DNA of 64,000 nt. Origin: Candidatus Gastranaerophilales bacterium (GTDB taxonomy: Bacteria > Cyanobacteriota > Vampirovibrionia > Gastranaerophilales > Gastranaerophilaceae). Shown here in pieces: positions 8,796 to 18,051 of the stretch (the stretch's first letter is position 1; every line of letters starts with the position of its first letter). Below the pieces are notes generated by a model, which was not told the DNA's origin, made no database searches, and was given only the letters and a program-made list of their open reading frames with translations. Location: contig CAJULH010000004.1 of the NCBI GenBank assembly GCA_910587175.1, positions 8,147 to 72,146 of the forward strand, written 5' to 3'. Made by a program: the position numbers and the translations under genes.

Positions 8796-9698
8796 TTAAT
8801 ATCCGAAATAAGCATCACTTTTTTGATCATGGAAAAATCTCATCATTTCTTGATCATTTGCAGATAGTGCATTTGGTCCCAACCCATTCTTTGCAAGCAA
8901 ATTATCTATTTCCGCCTGGGTTAGATTATCGGTAGGATAATCAGGTCCAAGACCATTTTCTTTTAATAAAGCGTCAATATCTGCCTGACTCATATTTGTA
9001 TCTTTATTTGCATCAATTTGAGTTTGTTCGCTCTTATAACTTTCGCATAATTCATCAATTTCTTCCTGGCTCAAATTGCCCTTCCTTGGGAAAGGATTAT
9101 ACTCTGTTGCCAGCTGTTTAACATCCTCAAAATATGCTTTTGTCTTTGAAGTACCATCTCTATATGCGGCTTCCATATGAGAACCTTCAACTTTTGCCAT
9201 TTGATTTAAGCTTGCTTTCATTGCTGCTGCGGAAACCCCTGCTGTATATACACCGGAGCCCATTTCTTTGGCACCGCCTTTTGCTTCAGCATCAGTTTCT
9301 GCACTCACCATTTTGCCAATACCGGATACAGTTTTTATAGCACCTGCGCCAAGACCTATGGCTGCGCCTGCAACAGCAAGCGGGGCAACAAAAGGAGCGG
9401 TGACAGGACATATGGAAAGTGCTGCAATGCCTATCATTCCTGCAATTCCAAGAGGGGAAGTCAGAGCTTTTGTAGCGTCTTCGCCTGCACCTTTAACTGC
9501 CAGCTTTGTAATTTCCTTGGCTGATAATCCGCCGTTATCATCTCCATCCGTACAAACATTATCAATATCTATTGTATTATTTGCTTCACCAGCATCAAAA
9601 ACCGAAATTGAAGATATGTCATCTTTTTTCTTGTTTGCATTGCTTTCTGTTGCAGCAGCATAGGCTGCAGAACTGCCAACAGGATTAACTACTGTCAT
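8796..9698 (-). CDS. Ala/Gly-rich hydrophobic-core protein, paralogue 2, with three LSQxEIDxL motifs
   Basis: 300 residues, no signal peptide. The N-terminus is Ser/Asn/Asp-rich. A hydrophobic Ala/Gly segment follows (LGIAGMIGIAALSICPVTAP and onward), then TDAEAKGGAKEMGSGVYTAG, which matches the upstream-gene paralogue. The C-terminal third holds LSQEEIDEL, MSQADIDALLKENGLG and LTQAEIDNLLAKNGLG. These resemble the N-terminal LSQEEIDALL peptide of the flagellar switch protein FliM, but the rest is not FliM. Strong AAGGAGAG ribosome-binding site. Function unknown. Confidence 0.72.
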   Translation of the reverse strand: MTVVNPVGSSAAYAAATESNANKKKDDISSISVFDAGEANNTIDIDNVCTDGDDNGGLSAKEITKLAVKGAGEDATKALTSPLGIAGMIGIAALSICPVTAPFVAPLAVAGAAIGLGAGAIKTVSGIGKMVSAETDAEAKGGAKEMGSGVYTAGVSAAAMKASLNQMAKVEGSHMEAAYRDGTSKTKAYFEDVKQLATEYNPFPRKGNLSQEEIDELCESYKSEQTQIDANKDTNMSQADIDALLKENGLGPDYPTDNLTQAEIDNLLAKNGLGPNALSANDQEMMRFFHDQKSDAYFGY

Positions 9699-9730
9699 AT
9701 CTCTCTCCTTAAAAATTTATCTCTCTTGCA

Positions 9731-9762
9731 TTAATAAAGTATTTGTTTTATAAAAAATTGCC
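9731..9762 (-). promoter_or_regulatory. Bipartite promoter-like element GGCAATTT-N14-ACTTTATTAA
   Basis: Minus strand: GGCAATTT at 9762-9755, 14-nt spacer, ACTTTAT at 9740-9734. From here to the ATG the sequence is nearly the same as that upstream of the 7266-8549 gene for about 30 nt (shared CAAGAGAGATAAA). Confidence 0.55.
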
Positions 9763-9868
9763 ATACAAAATATATACTGCTTAACATTTCTTAATATTAT
9801 GTGCTCCAAACAGGCTTGTTTCGTACTATAATCAAAGGTATTGAGTTTGGAATTATATTTAGTATTCA

Positions 9869-12370
9869 ATGGAAAATAAAACCTTAACAATAGCCCTGAT
9901 ATCAGTTTTTTATATATTTGGCTTGTGCGCTTTTTACACGCAGACAAAAATATTTCCTGCAATTTTAATAACCATTGCACTTATACTTTGCTGTATTTTT
10001 GAAAAACTAAAACCAATGTTTTGCGTATTTTTATGCCTTTTGTTTTTTGGCGGCTTTTTTAATGCAAAATTAAAAACCAAAGAATATGACAGCCTTTCAT
10101 TAATAAACAGCATAAACAATGCCGCAATGAAAGGCAGGGTATATTCAATTCCCAAAATAAACAAAGAGAAGAAAATCGCAAAATTTTATATGGGAATATA
10201 TGAAGCAAATATTCAAAATAAGGCGTTTATCCCTGAGAATACAAAAATCTTTGTATCAATTTTTGATGAAAAAGAAAGATATGATGATATAAAAATAGGC
10301 GATGTCATTGAAATAAAAGGAAATTTAAGAAAACCGAAAGAAGCCCGAAACCCTAGCGAATTTGACTATAGAAATTATTTAAAAAATAAAGATGTTTTTG
10401 TAATTTTATATTCAAACACAAAGCCTGAAAGTAAAAATTTTAAGATTATAAACAAGCCTGATATTAAAAACTCTAAAAACAAGGTAAAAGAGCTGTGGTG
10501 GCTGGCTTTGGGAGAATTGGACAAAACAAGGACAGAAATAATTTCAAGGCATGAAAAATATATAAAAAGCCCGAATCTGGAAGTTTTTGGAGGAGTTGTC
10601 TTTGGAGATGATGCCATAAATCCGCCGGATGATGTTAAACAATCGTTCATAAACTCAGGGCTTTTACATCTTCTTGCAGCATCAGGACTGAATGTTGCGC
10701 TAATTTTTGGCATATGGTGGTGGATAGCATCATTTTTAAATATGTCATACAGAATAAAAATTTTATCCGGCATGGCAATTGTGGTTTTATACACATTTAT
10801 TACAGGCTTTCCGCCGTCAATCTTAAGGGCGGCAATTATGCTTACTTTAATTCTTGCAGGAAGGCTGATGTTCAAAGAGGCAAATAACCTTGCTTTAATA
10901 TTTTTCACAGGATTTATAATGCTTTTATTTGACCCGAAACTCATAAATGATGTAGGTTTTGAGCTTTCATTCCTTGTTACGGGCGGACTTATTACCTGCA
11001 TTGAGCCAATTTGTGAAAGATTTAAAGCCATTGACAAGCTTTACAAAAAAAGATTTTCCAAGAAACCTGCAATTGTCCGCGCAGCACTTTATCTTATTTC
11101 GCCGGTTGCTCTTGCAGGGATGATTTTAGTGCCCCTTGTGGCGCAAATCTGGGCGGCACCGCTTCAGGGTTATTATTTTAATACGTTTACACCCTACAGT
11201 GTTTTTGCAAACATTGTAGTGGTACCATTTATCGGAATAATAAGCTTTATCGGATTTTTAAGTTCAATTTTAAGTATGGTTCCAATCTTGGGAAATATTA
11301 CAATCCAAATATCGGCCTTTATATTAAACCCTCTGATTACAATACTTTTAAATGTTGCAGAATATTTCTCAAAATTGCCAGGCGCCATAATAAAAATTCC
11401 GTCAGGAAATCCTTTTCAGATAATAATTTATTATTCTCTGGTGCTTTGTCTGGTCTTTTGTATAAAAGAAAATTTTAAAAAGTTTAAAGCAAACATTGTT
11501 CTTGGTGTGCTTGCAACAGTGCTTATTGTTAGCATAATCAGCATTCCAACCAAAAATTTTGAAATACTTGTGTTTGATGTTGGAAATGCGGACAACTTTT
11601 TAATAAAAACACCAAAAAACAAATACATAATGATAGATACCGGAAAACTGCCTTACAAAGGTATTTCAAGCGCAAAAAGAATAACTCTTGAATACCTTTA
11701 TGATAAAAACATAAAAACTCTGGAGTATTTAATAGTAACGCACTTTGACAACGACCATTCCGGCGGCACAATTGATATTTTGGATAATATAAATGTAAAA
11801 AATGTAATAATACAAAAAAATTCCTGCGACACAAAAAATTCCTGCGACATTCTAAGATATCTGAAAGAAAATAATATAAATGCTAAAACGGCACAAAATA
11901 CCGTAATTTACACAGAAAAAGACTTTGAAATAAAAACTTTTTCACCAAAAATAAATACAAAAAACATCGATAAGGATAAGTTTGAAAATGAAACTTCAAC
12001 CGTTGTATTAATTAAAAACAAAGAAGATTACGCCCTTTTTATGGCAGATGGCGGAATCGGGGCATTTAATTCAATAAAAAAGAATTTGCCAAAAAATATA
12101 AAATTTTTGAAGGTGGGACACCACGGGGCAAAAGAGGTTTTGAATGAAAAAATGCTTGAATATTTAAACCCCGAATATACAATAATTTCCACAGGACAAA
12201 ACAGATACGGACATCCAAACCGCGAAACTCTGGCGCTCCTGGAAAAAACAAAATGCAAAACATACTCTACAAAAGAATTTGGCGCATTAAAATTTGTATT
12301 AACGCCGGATAATTCAGCCCGGATGTATGGTTTTTCAACCCGCGGCAAAAAAGGATTTAATAAGATTTAG
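9869..12370 (+). CDS. comEC: ComEC/Rec2-family DNA uptake channel
   Basis: 833 residues in full ComEC architecture. N-terminal helices are followed by an OB-like DUF4131 region (KGRVYSIPK, DVIEIKGNLRKP), the Competence membrane domain (FINSGLLHLLAASGLNVAL, FPPSILRAAIML), and a C-terminal metallo-beta-lactamase domain starting FDVGNADNFLIKTP with the metal motif THFDNDHSGG and later KVGHHGAKEV. ComEC carries single-stranded DNA across the inner membrane during transformation; the beta-lactamase domain is thought to degrade the other strand. There is no ComEA or pilus gene nearby. No clear Shine-Dalgarno; a TATAAT lies at 9827-9832. Confidence 0.93.
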   Translation: MENKTLTIALISVFYIFGLCAFYTQTKIFPAILITIALILCCIFEKLKPMFCVFLCLLFFGGFFNAKLKTKEYDSLSLINSINNAAMKGRVYSIPKINKEKKIAKFYMGIYEANIQNKAFIPENTKIFVSIFDEKERYDDIKIGDVIEIKGNLRKPKEARNPSEFDYRNYLKNKDVFVILYSNTKPESKNFKIINKPDIKNSKNKVKELWWLALGELDKTRTEIISRHEKYIKSPNLEVFGGVVFGDDAINPPDDVKQSFINSGLLHLLAASGLNVALIFGIWWWIASFLNMSYRIKILSGMAIVVLYTFITGFPPSILRAAIMLTLILAGRLMFKEANNLALIFFTGFIMLLFDPKLINDVGFELSFLVTGGLITCIEPICERFKAIDKLYKKRFSKKPAIVRAALYLISPVALAGMILVPLVAQIWAAPLQGYYFNTFTPYSVFANIVVVPFIGIISFIGFLSSILSMVPILGNITIQISAFILNPLITILLNVAEYFSKLPGAIIKIPSGNPFQIIIYYSLVLCLVFCIKENFKKFKANIVLGVLATVLIVSIISIPTKNFEILVFDVGNADNFLIKTPKNKYIMIDTGKLPYKGISSAKRITLEYLYDKNIKTLEYLIVTHFDNDHSGGTIDILDNINVKNVIIQKNSCDTKNSCDILRYLKENNINAKTAQNTVIYTEKDFEIKTFSPKINTKNIDKDKFENETSTVVLIKNKEDYALFMADGGIGAFNSIKKNLPKNIKFLKVGHHGAKEVLNEKMLEYLNPEYTIISTGQNRYGHPNRETLALLEKTKCKTYSTKEFGALKFVLTPDNSARMYGFSTRGKKGFNKI

Positions 12371-12425
12371 CCGTACCCTTTTTTACAAAAAGCCCAAACC
12401 CAATGATGCGCAACTATGTATATAT

Positions 12426-15400
12426 TTAATCCTTCTGTGCCAGTTTGCATATTAAACTATACGCACAATACTTACAGGCATCAGAAGAAGGAGTCGGCTC
12501 AAAATGCAGATTCTTAACATCTTCAACAAACGCTTTAATCTTCTTTTCAATCTCAATATTATCCTCATCAGCAAGGTTTGCATTTGAATATGTAAAGCCC
12601 TTTTCAACATATAAAAGTGCACAGTCAAAAACATTTACCCCGGGATTTATTTTTTCATATAAATATTTATAAAAGCGCAGCTGGTTATGATAATTTTCGT
12701 CAGGTTTTACTTTTTTTGGAGTTCCGGTTTTAAAATCGTAAATATATATTTTATCCCCGGCTTTTACAACCCTGTCTGCAAAACCCTTCAGGATATAGCC
12801 TTCCTCCTTAAATTCAAGACGAAGTTCAGATGCCAGAATGCTTTCAACAGGAGTTTCCGCAAGCTTCAAATAATTCATATTAAACAGCTCTTCGCCGCGC
12901 CTTTGATATTCCTCCCTGGTCTCCGCATCTTTAAATTCAAGAGTGTCCATCTTTTCTTTAAAATACCCCAAAACATCAGCCAAAGGCGGATAGCATCCAT
13001 TTTCCCTGCCCACTCTTGCCATCTTTTCAAGTGCAAAATGCACCGCAGAGCCATATGACAAATTATCTATATCTTCAGCCAACACCGGAACATTTAAGAT
13101 ATCAGAATAGTAATATTTCAAGGGACAGCTTAAATATTCATTTAAAGATGAAGCGCTGACTGTAATATTTTCAGTCCTTTCCTTTAATTCAAGCTGAACA
13201 TTTGAAGAATCCTGATACAAAATAAAATTCTTTAATTCTTCCGTATATGTATCTAAATCAAGCTCGTATGAATTTTTATCGCAATATTTTTCATTATTTA
13301 AAATGTCAGACTGCAAATATTCACTTACCGCCTGGACATTCATTTCATCATCACAGTTTGCATAGCTTAGATATAAGCCGTATTTTGAACGGGTAATGCC
13401 CACAAACATAAGCTTTAAAAGTTCTGCCTTTTTGTTTTCTGTCTTATCATCCAAAAATCTGGACTCTTCAACAGGCAATTCCAATTTGCCCGGCGGACGG
13501 GATTTTTCCCAGAGCCTTGCTGTAAGCTGCGGCATAAAGACATATTCAAACTCTCTACCTTTTGAACCATGATAGGTTAAAAGCTGCACAGCGTTATTAG
13601 AATACGGATTTTTTTCTATCTCCATCTTAATTCCCTGGTTTAAATATGTATCAAGATGGGATATAAAATCAGATAATGTTGCAGTTTTATGCAAGGCAGA
13701 GTATGAATAAGCCTCTTTTGTAAGACGTTTTATTGCAGCAAGGTTTTCAAATTTTTCATCCGCCCTGTTTGAATAATATTCCAGGATTCCGGTTTTTATA
13801 ATAACGTCATATATAAATGCAGTAAGGCTTTTAGAAGATTTCAGCCTTTTTAATGAAATAAACGTAGAATAAAATTCCTGAATACCTTTAGAATCCTTAA
13901 AGATTGTATCAAGGTTTTCTTCAATTATATTAAAGAAATTTCTGTCTTTGATTTCAGGCTTTTCTTTCTTTGAAACGTTTAGTCTGCTTTGTTTTAAAAG
14001 CTCATAGTAGTCTTTTTCATCAATCAAAAAAGGTTCATTTACAAGGAGCCCGAAAAGTTTATCTGCCCCTTTATATGTATTATCAAGACATTTTAAGTAA
14101 AAATATGTGGTAATAAATGCGGGAATTTCAAAAACACTTTTCTGGCGGTTCAACTGATATGGGATATTTTTTGCCTTTAAAATTTTTGCAAAAGGAATTA
14201 AAAAATCATTCCTTTTTGATAAAATTGCTATTTCTTTGGGCTCAATTCCTTTATTTATAAGATTTTCAATCTCATCCGCTATTTTATTATTTTCCTGAAT
14301 TGTTTGTCCGTAAAATGAAAAATGTATTTTTTCTTCTTTTTCTATAACGTTTTTATTCTTTGCGGTTAATTTTTTATCAATCCCGTAATGTATTAAATCT
14401 GCATCATTTGTAAGCCGCGATTTATCATTTTTTATAATATCCTCGGCAAAATCAAGTACAAGTTGGGAAGATCTGTTATTTTCATTCAGGCAGATAACAT
14501 TTGTACCCGGATATTTTTTAAGAAAATTCTTAAGATTATCACACCTTGCACCCTGGAATGAATAAATTATCTGGTCATCATCCCCTACAACAAAAACATT
14601 ATCTGTTTTTGCACCCCGGGCAATCTGGAAAATAAGCTCGTTTTGCCCCGAATTTGTGTCTTGGTATTCATCCACAAGAATATATTTATACCCGGATGCA
14701 ACTTCATTCAAAAGTTCATCATCGTATTCAACTGTTTTTAAGACAAGGTTTAACATATCTGAAAAATCAATAAGATTATGCTGTCTTAAGCCTTTTTCAT
14801 AAAGTTCATATATTGCATAAAATTCTTTTGCCTTGCCAAGCTTTTTTTCAAAATTTTCAAACTTTTCAACAAAAGTTTTTACAAGTTTTCCCTTTTCTTC
14901 CCTTTCTTTATATTCCTCTTTTAGTTCATCCATACGGGGAAGCCAGTCGGGGTTTGTTTCATAGAACTTAAAGTATTCTTCCTTTGAAATTCTCTCCCTT
15001 TTTACATAATCAATAGCAGAAATTATCTGCCCTACAAAATGATATCTGTTATTCCACTTGTCCTTTAAATATTCAACCCCAAAAGCGGTGTGATATTCAT
15101 CCATGCATTCTTTTACAATTGCCTGCTTTGTAATATCATCCACAACCTGAACGTTATCCAAAAGTTCAAACTTACTTGGAAAACGATCTATAATGTCTTT
15201 GCAGAAACTGTGATACGTCGAAACACACACGCCCATTGCAGCGGTAGCATTTTCTACCCCTTTTACAAGTCTTGTTTTCATCTCGCTGCTTGCAGCTTCA
15301 GAAAACGTCAGACAGAGGATTTCAGAAGGCAATACTCCTTTTTGAAGCATATTCTTAATACGCTCAATCAGGGTAAAAGTTTTCCCGGTGCCTGGACCTG

Positions 15401-15533
15401 CCAAAAGCATCACAGGACCATTAATTGTATCTATTGCCTCTTTTTGCCTCGGGTTTGGCGTAATTTTCGGCTTTACATCGGCAATTTCAACACCAAAATC
15501 AAGTTTCAAGGTGCCTTGTGTCCCGTTTTGCAT
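12426..15533 (-). CDS. UvrD/PcrA-type helicase fused to a PD-(D/E)XK nuclease with Fe-S cysteines
   Basis: About 1035 residues. Walker A is LLAGPGTGKTFTLIERI near the N-terminus, Walker B ILVDEYQDTN, and the superfamily 1 motifs VVGDDDQIIYSFQGA and LLTYHGSKGREFEYVF are present. The C-terminal ~250 residues hold a nuclease core (IYIDFKTG-like IYIYDFKTGTPKK). Four cysteines, one in LSCPLKYYY and three in CKYCAYSLIC at the very end, match the iron-sulfur pattern of AddB/Cas4-type nucleases. It probably processes DNA ends in recombination repair. I chose ATG 15533, which has GAAAGAAGAGG upstream, over a GTG at 15557. It follows yebC by 41 bp. Confidence 0.88.
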   Translation of the reverse strand: MQNGTQGTLKLDFGVEIADVKPKITPNPRQKEAIDTINGPVMLLAGPGTGKTFTLIERIKNMLQKGVLPSEILCLTFSEAASSEMKTRLVKGVENATAAMGVCVSTYHSFCKDIIDRFPSKFELLDNVQVVDDITKQAIVKECMDEYHTAFGVEYLKDKWNNRYHFVGQIISAIDYVKRERISKEEYFKFYETNPDWLPRMDELKEEYKEREEKGKLVKTFVEKFENFEKKLGKAKEFYAIYELYEKGLRQHNLIDFSDMLNLVLKTVEYDDELLNEVASGYKYILVDEYQDTNSGQNELIFQIARGAKTDNVFVVGDDDQIIYSFQGARCDNLKNFLKKYPGTNVICLNENNRSSQLVLDFAEDIIKNDKSRLTNDADLIHYGIDKKLTAKNKNVIEKEEKIHFSFYGQTIQENNKIADEIENLINKGIEPKEIAILSKRNDFLIPFAKILKAKNIPYQLNRQKSVFEIPAFITTYFYLKCLDNTYKGADKLFGLLVNEPFLIDEKDYYELLKQSRLNVSKKEKPEIKDRNFFNIIEENLDTIFKDSKGIQEFYSTFISLKRLKSSKSLTAFIYDVIIKTGILEYYSNRADEKFENLAAIKRLTKEAYSYSALHKTATLSDFISHLDTYLNQGIKMEIEKNPYSNNAVQLLTYHGSKGREFEYVFMPQLTARLWEKSRPPGKLELPVEESRFLDDKTENKKAELLKLMFVGITRSKYGLYLSYANCDDEMNVQAVSEYLQSDILNNEKYCDKNSYELDLDTYTEELKNFILYQDSSNVQLELKERTENITVSASSLNEYLSCPLKYYYSDILNVPVLAEDIDNLSYGSAVHFALEKMARVGRENGCYPPLADVLGYFKEKMDTLEFKDAETREEYQRRGEELFNMNYLKLAETPVESILASELRLEFKEEGYILKGFADRVVKAGDKIYIYDFKTGTPKKVKPDENYHNQLRFYKYLYEKINPGVNVFDCALLYVEKGFTYSNANLADEDNIEIEKKIKAFVEDVKNLHFEPTPSSDACKYCAYSLICKLAQKD

Positions 15534-15574
15534 ATAACCCTCTTCTTTCCTTAGCACCTTTTCTGCGCTTTTCT

Positions 15575-16366
15575 TTATATATTAATAGAATTCATTAAAT
15601 CTTCATCAATGTCAAAGTTTGAATAAACATTTTGAACATCATCATGCTCTTCAAGCTTTTCCATCAAAAGAAGAACTTTCTTTGCAATTTCAGGGTCTGT
15701 CACCTCGGATGAATTGCTTGGAATTCTGGTAAGCTCTGCTGTTTTTGGTTTTAACCCGATTTTTTCAAAACCTTCAACCGTGGCTTGGAAATTTTCAACC
15801 GTTGTTGTCACTTTAATTTCATCATCTTCTTCAAAAACATCTTTGGGTTCAAATTCAAGGCTTGCCTCTAAAACCTCATCCAGAGTGATTTCTTTTGGTT
15901 TTTCTTTGCTTTTTTTATCTTCAGGCTCAATAATTTTATCAAAAGTAAGCATTCCGCAAGGCTCGAATATCCACCCTACACAGCCATCCGCACCAAGGTT
16001 TCCGCCAAATTTTGTAAAGAAACTCCTGATATCGCCTGCTGTTCTGTTTTTATTATCGGTTGCAGCCTCAATAAACACTGCCACACCGCCTGCGCCGTAT
16101 CCTTCATAGGTTAATTCTTCAAAGTTTTCAGAGCCTCCGCCGCCGGCACCCTTTTCAATTGCTCTTTTAATCGTGTCGTTTGGCAAACCGCCTGCTTTTG
16201 CTTTATCTATTGCGGTTCTTAAACGGAAATTACCTGCAGGGTCTCCTCCGCCCATTTTTGCAGCGATAATTATTTCTCTTGAAAATTTGGCAAAGTTTAC
16301 ACCGCGCGCAGCATCTGCTTTTGCTTTTTTGTGTTTAATATTTGCCCACTTTGAATGCCCTGACAT
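15575..16366 (-). CDS. yebC: YebC/PmpR-family protein
   Basis: 263 residues. The N-terminus MSGHSKWANIKHKKAKADAA is the family hallmark, followed by KFSREIIIAAKMGG and LRTAIDKAKAGGLPNDTIKR. Members have been described as transcription regulators and more recently as factors that help ribosomes through difficult stretches such as polyproline. An acidic/Lys-rich insertion (EDKKSKEKPKEITLDE, near residues 140-155) is larger than I expect for the family. A good AAGGA site precedes the ATG. It heads a two-gene leftward unit with the helicase-nuclease. Confidence 0.95.
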   Translation of the reverse strand: MSGHSKWANIKHKKAKADAARGVNFAKFSREIIIAAKMGGGDPAGNFRLRTAIDKAKAGGLPNDTIKRAIEKGAGGGGSENFEELTYEGYGAGGVAVFIEAATDNKNRTAGDIRSFFTKFGGNLGADGCVGWIFEPCGMLTFDKIIEPEDKKSKEKPKEITLDEVLEASLEFEPKDVFEEDDEIKVTTTVENFQATVEGFEKIGLKPKTAELTRIPSNSSEVTDPEIAKKVLLLMEKLEEHDDVQNVYSNFDIDEDLMNSINI

Positions 16367-16465
16367 ATTATTTCCTTCTTAAATTTTGCTCTTCGTTAAA
16401 TAAATTAAAACACAGGAATGCTCAATTATCAAATATTTTTGTGTTTACATTTTATATAAACACTT

Positions 16466-17254
16466 ATGTATATACAATTTTCAAATAACCTTTCATTAAA
16501 TTTTATTCCACGCATTCATTTTGGCTCTTTGAAAAGAAATATTTCTTTAGAAAAACAGTGCAGCAATGATTGTTTTGAAAAAAGTAACTTCATCTCCCCT
16601 TCGCTTTCAAAACAAGTATATGAAAATGCAAAAGATATTGTTATGCAAAGCCTTTTTGACAAAAACCCAAAAGAAAGCATAGTCTTAATAAGAGAAGGAG
16701 AAATTTTATTTCATTCAACAGGAAGTGAATTTGAGGCCGAAATACCCGATGAAGTTATGGATGATATTTTAGATTCGGGAGATGACAATATAACAATAAT
16801 ACACAGCCATACCCCGGAAAGCACAGGGGTGACCGCTCCTCTTTCTTTGGCAGATATAGAAAATTTAATTGAGAATGATAAAATAAATTGCATTTGCGCC
16901 GTAAACAACAAAGGAGAATATTCAATAATAGAAAAAATGCCTGGCAAAAAATATGACGAAACAACAGGAGAACTTCTGGATAATAAATTTTGCGCAGGCT
17001 TTATAAAACTTTTCCAAGGGGGCAAGAAAAAAGAGTATTTAAGATTTTTAAAGCTGGTTAACGAAAGCTCGGTTCAAAAAGAAAACGAAACTTACAGCAG
17101 TTTTATAAATAGGATGTTTACTATACAAGATAAGCTTGATGAATATTATGACTATGCAACGACATTGAAAGATTTCCCCAAGTATACCGAAGATTTTTGG
17201 AGAAGCTATGCTAAAGATTTTGGTTTTAAATATTATTCAAACTTTAGCTTTTAA
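16466..17254 (+). CDS. Uncharacterised protein with a JAMM-like motif
   Basis: 262 residues, no signal peptide. Around residues 113-130 the chain reads HSHTPESTGVTAPLSLAD. This fits the metal-binding H-x-H-x(n)-S-x-x-D pattern of JAB/MPN metallopeptidases, with an unusually long gap of 11 residues between the second His and the Ser; a preceding strand ending NITIIHSH also fits. The remaining catalytic Glu cannot be placed with confidence. The N-terminus contains FIPRIHFGS, resembling an F-G motif in other proteins of this window. No Shine-Dalgarno is visible; TATATA lies 7 nt before the ATG. Function unknown. Confidence 0.6.
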   Translation: MYIQFSNNLSLNFIPRIHFGSLKRNISLEKQCSNDCFEKSNFISPSLSKQVYENAKDIVMQSLFDKNPKESIVLIREGEILFHSTGSEFEAEIPDEVMDDILDSGDDNITIIHSHTPESTGVTAPLSLADIENLIENDKINCICAVNNKGEYSIIEKMPGKKYDETTGELLDNKFCAGFIKLFQGGKKKEYLRFLKLVNESSVQKENETYSSFINRMFTIQDKLDEYYDYATTLKDFPKYTEDFWRSYAKDFGFKYYSNFSF

Positions 17255-17265
17255 CTTTAGCTTTT
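17240..17265 (+). repeat. 13-bp tandem duplication across a stop codon
   Basis: AACTTTAGCTTTT occurs twice in direct succession at the end of the JAMM-like gene; the stop codon lies at the junction. Probably a simple replication-slippage duplication. Confidence 0.8.
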
Positions 17266-17293
17266 AATTTATTTGTGTAAAAATAAATATATT

Positions 17294-17761
17294 ATGAAAA
17301 ATGAACAAAATAATGAACCCACACGGCTGGATTTTATCAGGGAATTAATTTCAGATTGCAGATATGATGATGCAATGGAGCTTTTAGGGATTGCAATGGA
17401 TGATGAGCCCGATAATGTGGACTACAATTACGAATTAGCCAGAATTTTTATGGAGATGGGTAATTACGCTTCCGCTGTTTCCAATTTAGAATTGGTTTTA
17501 GAGAAAACCCAAAGTTCGCTTTTGTATTTTATGCTGGGTGAAGCTTATCAGGCAGACGAACAACTTGATAAGGCAATCGGAGCATATTTAAAAGCAAATA
17601 CCCTGAATGAAAATTTTCCTTTTGCATATAAAAAACTTGGCATGCTTTTTATGGCAAGAGGGGATATGGAAAGCGCCAGAGAATATTTTGAAGATTATCT
17701 GAAATTAGATATAGCAGAAGATGAAAAGGACAGTGTAAAGAAAATTTTAGAAAGGATTTAA
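17294..17761 (+). CDS. TPR-repeat protein
   Basis: 155 residues from the ATG at 17294; a TTG seven codons earlier is less likely. At least three tetratricopeptide units are visible (AMELLGIAMDDEPDNVDYNY, then SAVSNLELVLEKTQSSLLYF, then AIGAYLKANTLNENFPFAYK). Such repeats form a helical scaffold for protein binding. It lies 3 bp before the glutaredoxin gene, so the two are almost certainly co-transcribed. The partner is unknown. Confidence 0.8.
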   Translation: MKNEQNNEPTRLDFIRELISDCRYDDAMELLGIAMDDEPDNVDYNYELARIFMEMGNYASAVSNLELVLEKTQSSLLYFMLGEAYQADEQLDKAIGAYLKANTLNENFPFAYKKLGMLFMARGDMESAREYFEDYLKLDIAEDEKDSVKKILERI

Positions 17762-17764
17762 ATA

Positions 17765-18016
17765 ATGAACGTTGAAATTTACACCCTTGATTACTGCCCT
17801 TTTTGCAAGCGTGCACTTGCTTTTTTAAATGACCACAATGTTAATTTTACCCAATATAAAATTGATGGCAATGAAGATGAAATGCGAAAAAAACTCGGAC
17901 AACAATTTAATATTGAAGGAGAAGTTACCGTACCGCAAATTATTATCGACGGTAAAAGAATTGGCGGGTATACAGATTTAATTGCAGCTCATGAAAGCGG
18001 CGAATTAAAATTTTAA
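17765..18016 (+). CDS. grxC: Glutaredoxin (Grx3-type, dithiol)
   Basis: 83 residues, the normal size of a class I glutaredoxin. The active site is CPFC near residue 11, after the strand VEIYTLDY. The cis-proline motif is VTVPQIIIDG and the glutathione-binding end is GGYTDLIAAHESGEL. It reduces disulfides or glutathionylated proteins using glutathione or an equivalent thiol. It is the last gene of the TPR-grx unit and is followed by a terminator. Confidence 0.93.
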   Translation: MNVEIYTLDYCPFCKRALAFLNDHNVNFTQYKIDGNEDEMRKKLGQQFNIEGEVTVPQIIIDGKRIGGYTDLIAAHESGELKF

Positions 18017-18051
18017 AATCTTACCTTAAGATAGATTAAAATGCTTTAAAT

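Noticed and set aside
9268..9663. 131-codon Ala/Pro-rich frame opposite the 8796-9698 gene
   Set aside because: Reverse complement of Ala/Gly codons gives such frames; no ribosome site.
8796..9698. fliM or another flagellar switch gene
   Set aside because: Only the short LSQxEIDxL peptide is shared; the FliM middle and C-terminal domains are absent.
10375..11037. 220-codon open frame antisense to comEC
   Set aside because: Lies wholly inside comEC, no homology-like features and composition as expected of a complement of a coding strand.
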